NCBI GenBank assembly: GCA_029948255.1
Contig: JALIZF010001433.1
Span: 62,001-126,000, forward strand
Length of the DNA: 64,000 nucleotides
From: Telmatactis stephensoni
Lineage: Eukaryota > Cnidaria > Anthozoa > Actiniaria > Isophelliidae
Reading direction: 5' to 3'
A program made the position numbers and the translations under genes. The notes beneath the pieces are model-generated. The model was not told where the DNA came from. It did no database searches and saw nothing but the letters and a program-made list of their open reading frames with translations. Of this stretch, positions 49,101 to 57,637 are shown piece after piece. Positions within the stretch are counted from its first letter, which is position 1. Each line of letters starts with the position of its first letter.

Positions 49101-52100
49101 AGTCCAGAAGAACTTGCATGCGCATGCGTTACATGAACCAATCAGACACCGTAAAATTTTGGTGTGACCTGGTTACAAGGCCTTTTGACAAGTCACACGC
49201 TCCAATTTGGGTAAAAACGTGTGCTTCGTACAAGTGAAGGCATACTTAACTGCTTCGATGAATTCGTTTAAAAAATAAGCCCCATATAGCTGATTTAATT
49301 CAGAAAAATTTCAACGATAGCTTTGTAACCAGGTCACACCAAAATTTTACGGTGTCTGATTGGTTCATGTAACGCATGCGCATGCAAGTTCTTCTGGACT
49401 CTGTTTTACCGAAGCGTAGCGGGGTAAAAAGAGGCCTGGGTCTGGACTAACTTACACAGGTGATGGCATTATGGTTGCTTGGCTACTAAGCCAGCAACCA
49501 CAAAAACTGGAGTATATCAGTACTAAGATTCTTCCACACATTAACGTACTAAACCTACACTGAAAACCATTTGGTAAAGGCTTGGCACTATTCCGAATCT
49601 ACAAATCTAGAGCTGAGATGAAATATAAAATCTAGGATAACCTTGCCTAGGCTAGCACATTTTCAGTTGTGCAGTTGGTCCTGCCCCTGCGAGGTCCAAC
49701 AACTAGCCATAACAAAATTGTCAAAAGAAATCTACGTCACAAAAAGTCCCTTGCCAAACTTTTTAATAGACTACAAAATCAATGAGAGTATGAAATCCAT
49801 AGAAAAGTGTCGCGTAACACATGTACAACCTTGAGCGGAGTTGAACTGCATGAGCCTCCATTTCTAGTGCGTTCGTTTAATAAAACATTGGGATTTGTGT
49901 GGGATGATTCGACACGCTTTATGATCAGATTTGTCTTTCCCACACCTATCCTTGGTTTCCACCTACGTCATCGAAAAATTTCCAGAGCCCTGAGTGAAAT
50001 AAAAATAATATCACTCTAAAGAGCAAGTAAAACTATGTAACTTCACGAATTTTCAAATTAGAATAAGCTTTTGTTGCGAAGAGATTAACCTTTGAAGTGC
50101 TCAATTTTTAGTAAGAAATGTATGGCACTTCGCAGTTGGTGTCACTCCACAGGTCATCAAAATAACAGTGGATCTCACATCCCTGACTAAATCAGAGCAC
50201 ATCCTCGAATCCAAAAGATGTTGATCATTAAAAATAACAACTTAATCATATATTTTGGTACAAATACCGAATAAACAATGGTTTTATTCATAGAGCAAGC
50301 CAAATGTGTGTTTACTTCTAACAAATTCATCGTTTTACGTCCTGAGGAAAACTCGTAACAGTGTTGCGTTACAAAGATTTTTCCTTTGATAACTCAAAAA
50401 CCAAACGAGGAAAGTTTCTCAAATATTCAAGAAAAACTTCTCTTAGGGTATATAAGCAACATTCCTCAGACTAAATTTAAAGTGATCAATATGAAGCATC
50501 ACGGAATCTTTTTCGATGACGTCACATGAAAACCAAGAATAAGGAAAATACAACACTGCCGTACCTGATTGTCTTTTAGCTTGCGCGGTATCGGCTTGTT
50601 ATAGTTTGTTCTTTGCTTAATGTTTATCGGTTCTAATTCTAGGGCTCATAAAAAAGTGGAAGATTCGAAATTCTAATTGAGAATCTCCTGAATGCAAAAC
50701 TATATACGTAATTTCCGTGTCCGTGTGTAAAAGTTAAAAGGAAAATGTTCTTCCAGCCATCACCTCAGTAGACTTCATGAATGGGGTTCATTAGCGCAGC
50801 TTTCTCACACCGCGTGCTGCGTTAACCCCCTAGGATTAGTTTAACATAAATCTACACAACAAATTTCCATACTACGTCATCCGTAGGACGCGGTGGCGCA
50901 ACGCGTGGAATTAGCTACAAATGGACTAGGACCCGGCTAATTTCTCTCTCACTGGCCCGGCTTGCCGGGTTAGCGTTGTAACTTGTGTTCTGCCGAAGGA
51001 TAGCGGGGTTGGGGCCGAAATCTTCTGCCGTACCATAAATATGTATCAATGCGATGATTCAGCTCCCTCTGGATGCACTGTTCGGGAAATTTTTCGGCTT
51101 TATTCAGTGGTCGTGAAGTTCGAGCCCCGGCGGTCCACAGCCGGATTTTTTTTACTCTCTTTTCTTTTTGTAGTTTTGTTTTATCTTATTTTTGTTGTTT
51201 TTCATTCTTTTCTTGATTCTTTAAATTCATCCACGTCGAAAAGAAATGTTAGAATGCTTGTCTCCATGCATCCTCATTACCAGGGCTTTTTTCTCGTCTC
51301 CAAAGGAAGCAATCTCGAGCCCAGAGTTTTGCCAGCGTCTGGTCAGCGGTACTGACCAAGAGGAACGCAGGCGCTGGGTTCGAGATTGCAAAGGAAGGGA
51401 AAGGGCCCTGGGAACGAGGTTGGTTTCCATGACAACTAGTGACAAAATAAAACCTACCAACTCCTTTGTCAAGAAGTTTTTCGAGCTCTTCCTTACTTCC
51501 TGAGTAGGCAGCAGAGCAGAGTTGTTCTGGTTTGGAAACTTTTTTCTGGAAGGAAATTAAAATATAACACAAATCTGTCAAGGAAATAGAATGAAATAGG
51601 AGAAAAGATGGAGAAGATATACGCCTATCGCCTTTATTTTCCTTTTTCCCAGCCCAAGAGAGCCCTAATGGCATAGAATTTTTCTCCAGGGCTCGGTTGT
51701 TGGAAAATCAATGTTTTCTTTGGATTTAACCCTGGGTTAGCACTAATCTACCTATGAACAACCCGGTCCCGGCTGGGAAAAAAAACAGAAAGAATTTCTT
51801 ACTTTAGTTTCATGTTGTTTATCATCGTGATGTCTTTCATCCTCGTCATCGTCCACCTCAGCGTCCTTTCCAGCGGTACTGTTTACAAGTACAAGAGGAA
51901 CATCTTTCTCCTTCTTCTTCTTTTTCTTTGTTTCTTTTTGTTCGTCTTGTTTAGTATCTTTTTTAACCATAGTGCTTTAAATAACATTGAAACAAACAAG
52001 TGTCACAAAGGTTGTACCTGACAAATGAAGAACGTAATTGACTAAGGCTCACATGTTCCTTATACCCTCCTCTCCCACTTTGTCCATTCAAAGGACGCTC

Positions 52101-52154
52101 TGCAGACTTTAGAAATGACTGTGGTTTAATTGGCTGTAAGCGGGTAGTAGCCAT
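25196..52154 (-). CDS. TRPA1: TRPA1-like ankyrin cation channel (complete, 1082 aa)
   Basis: Twenty-eight exons (given high to low) join with every phase agreeing: 52154-52018, 51974-51803, 51545-51458, 46887-46712, 46020-45913, 45580-45472, 45251-45154, 44819-44772, 36405-36220, 35760-35572, 34943-34857, 34680-34595, 34086-33925, 33401-33287, 32938-32769, 32415-32331, 32239-32183, 31047-30977, 29373-29235, 28533-28453, 28117-27951, 27689-27629, 27301-27233, 27051-26878, 26560-26492, 26345-26235, 25902-25793, 25319-25196. The start is the ATG at 52154 (ACCATGG context) and the stop is TAA. Layout: charged N-terminus (1-105), 16 ankyrin repeats (about 110-640), linker, S1-S6 with pore (715-953), C-terminal coiled coil (about 1025-1062). 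Length and order match vertebrate TRPA1 (about 1119 aa), a plasma-membrane calcium-permeable channel that responds to irritants or temperature. Ligand and temperature response cannot be read from sequence, and TRPA1 versus a basal TRPA paralogue needs a tree. Confidence 0.95.
25398..25618. mobile_element. Dispersed CCAAT/CRE-type repeat, intron 27 of TRPA1
   Basis: TATTACGCGCGCTCTGATTGG opens the repeat, a second GATTGGTTGAAATGTTTCGA follows, then TTTTACGTCATTTGTGCATC and a TGGACGGAAAAATGGAATCC end. The same words recur at 8585, 33783, 35985, 61090 and 63884. Confidence 0.75.
26008..26054. repeat. Perfect 20-bp hairpin with 7-nt loop, TRPA1 intron 26
   Basis: GTAGTTCTCGTACAACTTCA at 26008-26027 is followed by seven bases and its exact inverse at 26035-26054. 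There is no mismatch in the stem. Confidence 0.95.
26446..26514 (-). repeat. Three tandem 23-bp copies of a TRPA1 splice donor
   Basis: On the minus strand TACGTAATGCAG followed by GTATGG (twice) or GTACTT (once) recurs at 23-base spacing. The donor that fits the reading frame closes exon 25 at 26492. The other two would end the exon at 26469 and 26446; both add GTATGGACGGTTACGTAA, which brings an in-frame TAA. Confidence 0.92.
27729..27925. mobile_element. Degenerate inverted-repeat element in TRPA1 intron 21
   Basis: GCCTGAACACACGGTGCAACAT at the left pairs imperfectly with ATGTTGCATGGTGTGTTTGGAC at the right; inside, TGTTGC-like words recur in both directions. It ends about 25 bases before exon 21. 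Confidence 0.55.
29425..30365 (+). pseudogene. 5'-truncated LINE with frameshifted ORF2 end, TRPA1 intron 18
   Basis: VIDCHLTWKDHVQHIVKKI and LYYTLIYPYLTYAVTTWGN (frame up to 29702) are the post-catalytic part of a non-LTR reverse transcriptase; the reading then shifts frame near 29695 and goes on with FRAHSNPIFHRLEILKFTD. A TTG run at about 30343-30362 marks the 3' tail. The copy is broken by the frameshift and later stops. It lies antisense to TRPA1. Confidence 0.82.
32449..32607. mobile_element. TAGCCTG-type MITE in TRPA1 intron 15
   Basis: TAGCCTGGGTAGCCAAGG at the left pairs with CCTGGCTACGAAGGCTA at the right. The interior is a long GGGAGG tract followed by a long CCCTTCC tract. The flanks (GGTTTCCTA, GTTCCCCCA) are only weakly alike, so the target duplication is eroded. 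Confidence 0.78.
33783..33910. mobile_element. Dispersed CCAAT/CRE-type repeat, TRPA1 intron 13
   Basis: ATTACGCGTGCTGTGATTGG opens the repeat; ATAGATGACGTCATTGAATC and GCGCTCTGATTGGTTGAAAT follow. It stops a few bases before exon 13. Confidence 0.75.
35050..35490. repeat. Minisatellite of CGTACCATAACC and TATATAAAT units, TRPA1 intron 10
   Basis: A 21-bp unit (CGTACCATAACCTATATAAAT) alternates with a 17-bp version lacking TATA and with CCGTAACTGTAAC-type hexamer variants. The array ends about 80 bases before exon 10. Confidence 0.92.
35880..36200. repeat. GCCGAGTGAAC tandem run and CCAAT/CRE-type repeat, TRPA1 intron 9
   Basis: A GCCGAGTGAAC unit of about 13 bp repeats four times up to 35945. 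From about 35985, TATTACGAGCGCTCCGACTGG begins a further copy of the dispersed family, with TTTATGACGTCACC near 36142. It ends about 20 bases before exon 9. Confidence 0.75.
36464..36558. repeat. Hairpin next to TRPA1 exon 9
   Basis: ATTACTTGATTCGGTTG and TCTAGCTCGATTTTTT pair with AAAAAATCAAGCTAGAGG and CAACCGATTCAAGTAAT. The stem is about 40 bp with few mismatches. Confidence 0.85.
36698..36922. mobile_element. TAGCCTG-type MITE in TRPA1 intron 8
   Basis: TAGCCTGCGTAGCGGCCC at the left pairs with GGGCCGCTACGAAGGCTA at the right. The left interior is almost pure purine and the right almost pure pyrimidine. CCTCCCCC lies on both sides, an 8-9 bp target duplication. Confidence 0.88.
36923..38583. 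other. TRPA1 intron 8, low-complexity stretch; no gene
   Basis: Contains an (AAT)n/(ATT)n palindrome at about 37518-37548, repeated CCGACAACCGAC words at about 37575-38125, a poly-C run at about 38131-38144, and a T-rich tandem duplication of about 90 bp (about 38376-38545) ending CCAAATGCCCTATTGATTTA. The long open frames here are hydrophobic only because they are T-rich. Confidence 0.6.
38584..39687 (+). mobile_element. Non-LTR reverse transcriptase, 5'-truncated, frame still open
   Basis: From LLDMSKAFD (38584) to the stop at 39687 an uninterrupted frame of about 367 codons encodes the palm of a LINE reverse transcriptase: motif A (DMSKAFD), motif B (SVPQGSILGPLLF) and motif C (YVDD, where FADD or YADD is usual), then the thumb and the C-terminal RSFSYRGCKLWNDL region. 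The endonuclease and the fingers are missing, so it cannot move on its own. The intact frame suggests a fairly young insertion. It is antisense to TRPA1 and 1.2 kb upstream of, and parallel to, the CD36-like gene. Confidence 0.9.
40919..42436 (+). CDS. CD36-family receptor, LIMP-2/SCARB2-like, intronless (505 aa)
   Basis: A single open frame with stop TGA at 42434. An in-frame TGA at 40904 lies just upstream, so ATG 40919 (MKGVCIVVICS) is the first usable start. Residues about 4-25 form the N-terminal membrane segment, the large ectodomain follows, and about 442-470 form the second segment. Family marks: GPYVYREF near the N-terminus, ectodomain cysteines in NLCRS, FCLHRCYPNG and KDCKPS, TPHFLIGD, and six N-glycosylation sequons. 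The tail ends EKTPLIPER, which fits the acidic dileucine signal (D/E)xxxL(L/I) that sends LIMP-2 to lysosomes; plain CD36 and SR-B1 lack it. Length is normal (470-510). The gene lies wholly inside TRPA1 intron 8, antisense. CD36-family genes usually have many introns, so an old retrocopy is likely; no poly(A) tract or target duplication is visible. Confidence 0.93.
   Translation: MKGVCIVVICSIAAALVAVLLLTIVPREVKVQLKKNLQIKDQNSERFKQWKYPTIPITIEFYVFDILNGPLIKQGHKPVVKQRGPYVYREFLKKDNVSFSDDKPAVSYLQNQWFILDKDKTCRGCNPWTDTITTVNLPYVIMAEVASTYSGLAKFVINLMLASKKEDLLMTRSVQELIWGYNDPLFEEFRRMREKYGLFFIPDISPFMNLQPNDTDNGEIMVNTGTRDIALVASWERWRGKNNVSLWPTQYANMFNGSDGTQFPPGITKGKRLYFFSPNLCRSIFIKYDSETQIKDIDVLRFTTPVELFQNASENPDNAAFCLHRCYPNGILAGAKDCKPSKTESPIVISTPHFLIGDAFLREQVQGLHPDREKHGLFLAIEPLTGIPLQALIRLQINVHIRPIKGIFGAEGIRESYVPVMYFSNNATVDSNTAKMMRQDIFLILKLCFYSEIVLFCLSGVLLVIGAVLFGRKLRKKSDFDKKKMKIQENNGEQPSEKTPLIPER
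42936..43761. mobile_element. Long TAGCCTG-type element, 826 bp, exact 9-bp duplication
   Basis: TAGCCTGTGTACAGCCGTTTC at the left pairs with GAAACGGCTGTACACAGGCTA at the right, and the arms (about 100 bp) also share CCCCGTTTTTCCCCGTA and CACGATTAAGAACG inversely. GGGGAGGTG occurs on both sides (42927-42935 and 43762-43770). The right arm holds a G run of more than 20 bases broken by one A. No transposase; a Mutator-type target length. Confidence 0.9.
43772..44771. other. Rest of TRPA1 intron 8, nothing recognised
   Basis: T-rich then AT-rich sequence without exon, inverted repeat or domain. CCGTCTCTTGGTCCGTC-type short repeats occur near 43905-43940. Confidence 0.5.
44848..45137. repeat. 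GA-rich minisatellite, about 36-bp unit, TRPA1 intron 7
   Basis: The unit TAGGGAGGAGAGGGAGAGTC plus AAAGTCTATATCATC recurs about eight times with variants. It fills most of the 334-bp intron. Confidence 0.9.
45840..45900. repeat. (TGAC)n-type simple repeat, TRPA1 intron 5
   Basis: CTGACTGACTGACTGATTG and close variants, about 12 bases before exon 5. Confidence 0.85.
46090..46325. mobile_element. Inverted-repeat element, TRPA1 intron 4
   Basis: GGCGTGCAGAACCTGTTGAG at the left pairs with CTCAACTATTCTGCACGCC at the right, with CACTGTCCCAATTTTGG and CCCTAAAATCC-type words as inner arms. Confidence 0.7.
46986..47005. repeat. Poly-C tract followed by TCTC run
   Basis: A run of about 20 C bases then CTTCTCTCTCTCTC, in TRPA1 intron 3. 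Confidence 0.95.
47570..47693. mobile_element. TAGCCTG-type MITE in TRPA1 intron 3
   Basis: CAGCCTGCATAGCTGACCC at the left (first base mutated) pairs with GGTCTGCTATGCTGGCTA at the right, with a purine tract and a pyrimidine tract inside. The flanks TTTAGAAAG (47561-47569) and TTGAGAAAG (47694-47702) match at 8 of 9 bases. Confidence 0.85.
47703..49041. other. TRPA1 intron 3, no gene seen
   Basis: AT-rich sequence with no supported exon. ACTTCGTGTCAACTTCG at about 49001 also occurs near 46590, so part of it belongs to a dispersed repeat. Confidence 0.5.
49052..49449. mobile_element. MITE with about 126-bp near-perfect ends, 10-bp duplication
   Basis: TAGTCCAGACCCAGGCCTC starts the element and its inverse ends it; the two arms stay essentially identical through GCATGCGCATGCG and CGTAAAATTTTGGTGTGACC. 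ACTTACACAG flanks both sides exactly (49042-49051, 49450-49459). The length of the duplication fits a Mutator-like transposase, and the near-identical arms imply a recent insertion. Confidence 0.93.
49460..51280. other. TRPA1 intron 3, remainder; no gene seen
   Basis: GGCTACTAAGCCAGCAACCAC (about 49481) resembles GGCTTTAAAAGCCAGTAACCAC near 46659, a shared small palindromic repeat. At about 50885-51130 there are tRNA-promoter-like words but no tRNA fold. Confidence 0.5.
51281..51435. mobile_element. Short inverted-repeat element next to TRPA1 exon 3
   Basis: CAATCTCGAGCCCAGAGTTTTG and the inverse pair GCGCTGGGTTCGAGATTG flank a TCAGCGGTACTGACCAAG core palindrome; GGGAACGAGGTTGG closes the right side. 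It lies about 20 bases from exon 3. Confidence 0.6.
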
Positions 52155-55100
52155 GGTAACAGTTAGAATGCACGGTAGCAGTTAAAGTGCACGTCTTATC
52201 GCGTGCAAATGAGTGGATTATTACTCTAAGAGCACGTACAAATCCCCCTAAAGGAGGTTTGAAAGGAGAGTCACCTTGCAGAGTAGCTCATTATAGATGG
52301 CTATGTATCTTTTCATCGGTTTCATTTTTCAGCTTTTCGATCATGGTCAGAAGACAGGACCGCAACAACTTACTCCTTGTAGACTAATAGTACTAAGGGC
52401 AGACCACACACAAAATAACGATCATAGCTATTAAAAATGTTGTAGGGAAAATGTAATGAAAGAGCCCTCTCTCTCGTGGACTTTGGCCACAAAAAGATCA
52501 CATGACTAATTATGTATTCCGTTACACATTCATTCATTGCAAATGGCGGCAAATTTGAGAGACCATCTCGCTAGTTCGCCCCACTTTCTACTGTTTATGA
52601 CCGTAATTTTACTGCCGTGGCAACGCGAAGTAATGAGTATTTAGGAGGACCTGTAAGTGGATGTTGGCTGAGAAAAAGCAAAGGTATAGAACTAATGTTC
52701 TTATTTTCAATTACCTGGTCTGACCCGAATGTGACGTAATAATAATATTAGCAATAGATAATTGTTTTGAGTTATATAAATAATTGTTTTGAGTAATCCT
52801 AAACACACAAAAAAAAAACCCGAAGTTACGTTTAGGTCTTGGTTATGATAACATGATCACGCGGATTCAGAATGACCAGATTGACCGCGCGTCTTAATTT
52901 TTGTTTCCTCTCTAGAAGACATTTGCTAGCAGAGAATATAATTTCATAAACTAGCAAATCGATAAACAAATTAAATTCTTCATGAGAATGTCATTAGGAA
53001 CGGCATATATACAGACTAACTCTAACCATCAAGGCTGTCGAGTAATATATCACATCTGTTCGTCCTGTTCTGATCTTCAGATAAGAAGCCCGGAATTCAA
53101 AGCATTGTTTTCGTCGTTTCCTAGTTATTCCTTGTCAAAGCTTTAGCATATTTCTGGGCTGTTTTAGTAAGAAAAATCTCAATAAAGCAGCAGCAGCACT
53201 CAAATAAAGACCCTGTTCTAATCGCTTGGGACTATCAATCTATCAGCATTGTTGCTGAAGAGAGCAGCTTTTCTTACTTGTATTTCCATGGTCTTCAATG
53301 CAATTGCCAAAGTTTTCACGATATTACAAATGAAAAACCAAAGCCTGAGTTTTTGGTCGAAAGAAAATGTTGCCACAGGATTCACTGGTATGTTTATACT
53401 TATAAAAACAAACTTTTCTCTCGCGCAAATTCTGCAACAGATTTTCAATTTAGAGATACTCACCTTAAAAATTAATGCGGTGTTCACAAAGCTAAAGGAA
53501 AAGTTAATAATTTAAAAATAGTCCAGCAATAGTTTGCCGAAAGAGTGTAACAACGGCTTGGTTTTGACAAACTTGGCTACAGCGCAATGTACATTCTTTT
53601 CCAGGATTAATTCAGCAAACAAACTGACACCAAGGTCAAGAGTTATCTCAACACAACGCTACGTCAGGAAAGCTTTGAAGACAGCTTTAGAACCGATCCG
53701 CACTAATGTCTTTTTCATTTGAAAACTATTCTTTTTGATACCTTTGGCCTTTTCATTCACATTAAAAAGTCACTTTTCTTTTGTTTGGATGCTGAAAAAA
53801 AGATACGTTAAATAACAGAGCTGAAAAACGAACAAACTCTTCGACAAAACTGTAAAAGTTACTATCGTTTCTTTAATTTGTACGCATGTTACTGTACTAG
53901 GTTTGATTTTATACTGTATCGTTTGTGCTACAGTTATATTACATATATTTTTCAGCTCTAGCAGCTTTTGGCGCGAAAAGAAGGGGGAAGGGGAGGGGAG
54001 GGGAAAAGGCAAGGAAACCTCTCACCCTCCCCCTGCACCAAAATTTCTACACAGGAATCCCAGTTGCTACACAAGATACTCCATCCTTGTTAGATTCGTT
54101 TTCAAATGCATCTCCGTTAGTATTGTAGAATCTGTCAAGAGGGAATCATTACTGCCTGAACTGATATGCCTTTGGGTTATAGCTATAGGCGACCTGTAGG
54201 TAAAACTGATTTCAAAACTTTCTTAGTCAGGGCGGAGGTCAACCACGGCTAAACAGAGAGTCTCCAGTAGATGAACTTAAAGTTGATAAGTCGTGATTTA
54301 AACTACCATGTTCTAGAGACTGTCTTTGTGCCTTCATTCTGTGCAAAGCCTGTTGTGAGCATTAAATGCGAACTCCTTATAGCCCTACTCTTTACACAGG
54401 CTTTCTTCGCCAGCTTAGGTCAATAAAATGTAGGCGCCTTACATGTGAGACGGGCACCGTGGCAAAACGATTGTGCGTGAGCGAGATTTCGCGGGTTACG
54501 CTCGTCTGCGTCTTGACCATAGGAATCCTAAGCAATATTTTTTGAATTTTTACTAATAGATTTTCCCAAAATCACCTCTTTGAGCTTAATTTTGAGCGCG
54601 GGGGAGACAGGAAAATAATAGGTGAGAAACGCAAGCAATAGAATATACTACTGAGTTTGGCTTCTGTGGCTTGCGTTTCGCTGGCAAACTTTTGTTTGTT
54701 TAACTGCTGAATGTCTTCTCGATTCGGTGGGGAGGCGTCTTATAACGCACGCATGCGTGGTACACTTTGCCGCAGTGACGTGAGGCGGCTGAACAGCAAG
54801 TGATAACATGACGATTATGCGCGAGCCGCTGGACGGAAGTGGCCTCAATTACGGTTTTAACCTGGCTTAGGGCTACCTCTCTCATAAATAGAGTCGTACA
54901 TAGTCTCCCCCAAAGTTTTTCGGAGCATTACACTCCAGTGCAGAAGTATGAACAGCTAGAAGTTATACTTTCAAAATTATGCATTTGTTCAAGACAATAG
55001 AAGTTGGAGACATGCGCAGATGTTATCACTTGCTGCTGAGGCGGCTGTATTTTGGAGGTTGAGTTGTTTTCTGTTGTATCGTGATAGGAGCCTACGAGGG

Positions 55101-55944
55101 TGACTTTTACTGACCATGAAGTTTACAATGATGAAAAGTCTCTCAACTGAATTCTCACCAAACACCTGGAATTCACAGGGTAATATCCTTGCACTAGTCA
55201 GGACAAGCTCTAGCTTTTATGTTCGTTTGTTTTCTTTTTGATCCCTTGGACAATCAAAAGTGTGGCTCTGCCTTCTTGTGAAAGAGGTTTTAGTTAAATG
55301 AGTGGATGTACTAGAATTTCAATCAGCAATAACAATCATAATAAAAACGTTTTTTTGTAAGGCTAACACAGTTACCTAATAATAGTTCATTTTCATAAGG
55401 CTCTCAATCAAAAGGTCTAAGGACACAGTCGTCTTTTTGCTTGCTTCTCAGTCATGTTTGCTGCGCGAAAACAAGAGGAACTGTGTTCTCAGGCTATCAC
55501 TCAAGACAATGAGGATGACAACTTTGAATTCCGGCCCATTGCGAAATCCTGTGACCGGTTTTGAAGCCACTCTAAACTGCTAAAGAAAAGTTTATCAACC
55601 AAATAATAAAATAAATAGAATATAATGAATTTGCTTTTGCAATCTTTATTTTTTCGTCTACCAATCATCCATAGTACCAGCTGTCAACTACTTTATTATG
55701 TGAAATGTGACAATATGACTCTTCATAATGCTTAGACGACTTTTTCAGACAAATCCTAACCCACTTCTCCGATATTAATTGCAAAACTGTTATTAGATGT
55801 TCTTAAAATGATTAATTCATCGGCTCAAGTGTTTTTAGACAAATGTAAATTTAAAAAATTTAATCAGTAGTATAAGTTCAGTAACAGGACATTACAATAA
55901 ACACAAAATTTGTTTCTTTTCACACAACATTCCTTTAATTCTCA

Positions 55945-55984
<40 letters not shown>

Positions 55985-57637
55985 CTTTTTCTTTTTCTTT
56001 TTTCATTTCCTCTCCATTTCTCTCCTTTTTTTCATTGCTTCCTTTCTAGTTCTTCTCCTTTCTTCTCCCTTTCGGATATTCTTTTCTTGTGTATAAAACC
56101 TGTGCATTTTCTTTTTATACCGTTTTTCTATCAAGAAATGATTTGCCTGTATTTTGCAATAATCACTTAATATATTCAGCGTTTTCAATATTCTCTAAGA
56201 TGTTTCTCTAAAAATTGTGCAATAAGATCATGTGATTTTGCTGATTGAAAAGCAAACAAGATTTTGAATGCCCTTTATTTGAAGTACTTTACTATGAATT
56301 AGAAAATAAATTAGACTAACTTGACTCGATCTCTGCGAGATTTTGTAATTAGAAAAAAGTTCAAGAGCCAAAACTTTACCAAGACAATGGCTTTGAGAAC
56401 GAATTTTGCACGCAATAACCTGAACATTTTCAAGTGAAAATTAAAAGTAAATAAATTGATGATGTTTACTTTCAATGAGTGTTTTTAACAATCGACAGTC
56501 AGGTTTTACTAACGGTTGGCCTTCTAACTGACAGTCTCTTTACACATTTCATTCCAGACTTTCTAAGATTCTAATATTATTTCATTACAAAATATTGTCA
56601 TAAGTCAGTGAACCTCCTCTTCAGGTTTCTTAAATATCTTGTAAGGTTTTATTCAAGTTTTATTCATCTAAAATGGTTTTATTCGCTCAGGAAAATATAT
56701 TTTCCAAACAATACTGCACCACAGTTAAATAGGAGTTCAACGTTTTAGGAGGTACCAAAAAGTTGGTGTTCCAACTATTTCAAGGAATTGTTTGAGTGTT
56801 TTCTTAGCTAGATTGAGGTGTTTTCTAAATGTCAACATATCCGAAAATAATTATCCCTTAAAAATGTTTTTATATTCTATAAAAACATTGAAGTACAAGT
56901 TCTATACTGATATCATTTGTATATTTGAATTTAGTTTTGTTCTTTTGTATTGCTTTTTTTGCTAGCACAGTTTTTCCACTACACTCGTTCCAGTTTCGTC
57001 CTAGCTTTTTTCTGTTTGAGTCGGTTAGTTTTGCTTGCCTGGCAGTTAATCTGTCTGTTGGTTGTTCTTGCCCATTAAACAACGTTTTTGTTGCTTGTTA
57101 TCAAAATTAGGATGTACAATTAAGGAACGTTCTTTCTTGTTGCAACATTCATCCCTATCATTTTGATATAATATTTGAGACAGAAAGTATACACAGCTCT
57201 GAAATTGTATGTTGCCTCGTAAAAATTAGATTAAAAATGATCTTAAAAATGAATGCATAAAAAGGCCAGTTGCTATGGCAACTAGAAAGAAAGCAAATAT
57301 CCTCATTGGCTATCTCAAGAGGTGGGAAATAGCGCCGCTTATTGAGAAACATGGAACGTCATAAAACAATTATTTCGGTTTCTAGTTTCCCGAACAAAGA
57401 CCCAAATCCTATTATTAAAGTAAATAATGTCAAATGAACGCATCCACATCATTTGTCTTTTTACGTTGAAGAAATCTCTACGTGCTTTATTGCATATATA
57501 TATTTCATGTTTTCAGAGCGCATTCATTCAGTCCAATGCTGGAGGGTGGAATATTAATGACGGTTCATTAGAGTTGAGTGAGCTGCAATTACCTATATCA
57601 AAGCTGTTCCTCATCTTAACTGGTTGAAACACGTAAA
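52155..57637. other. Intergenic between TRPA1 start and PAN gene; no gene seen
   Basis: Upstream of the TRPA1 ATG I see no unambiguous TATA box. Two overlapping open frames at 53218-53515 have no domain or splice support. A CTCTCT/CTTT simple-repeat stretch lies at about 55940-56050. The words TGACGTGAGGCGGCTG and AGTGATAACATG near 54775 have a relative near 55025. Nothing else is structured. Confidence 0.5.

Larger units (their letters stand above)
32769..51545 (-). other. TRPA1 ankyrin-repeat exons 3-15
   Basis: Sixteen repeats follow one another without a gap across exon joins. Recognisable cores in order include SPLHHA, TPLHSA, TPLHIA, TPLGHA, TLLHMA, AFHLAC, GLHRAA, TPLFMA, TILHSA, APIHEA, TALHVA, TPLHFA, TPLHLA, TALNLA and NALDIA, after a first degenerate repeat with LCSAAYSG. 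Sixteen is also the usual number in vertebrate TRPA1. Introns mostly fall inside repeats, not between them. Confidence 0.93.

Noticed and set aside
50885..51130. tRNA-like words (GGTGGCGCAACGCG and GTTCGAGCCCC)
   Set aside because: A-box and B-box are about 230 bases apart and no cloverleaf forms; at best a decayed tRNA-derived repeat.
53218..53515. Overlapping open frames on both strands in the intergenic region
   Set aside because: No recognised domain, no consistent splice sites, similar length on both strands.
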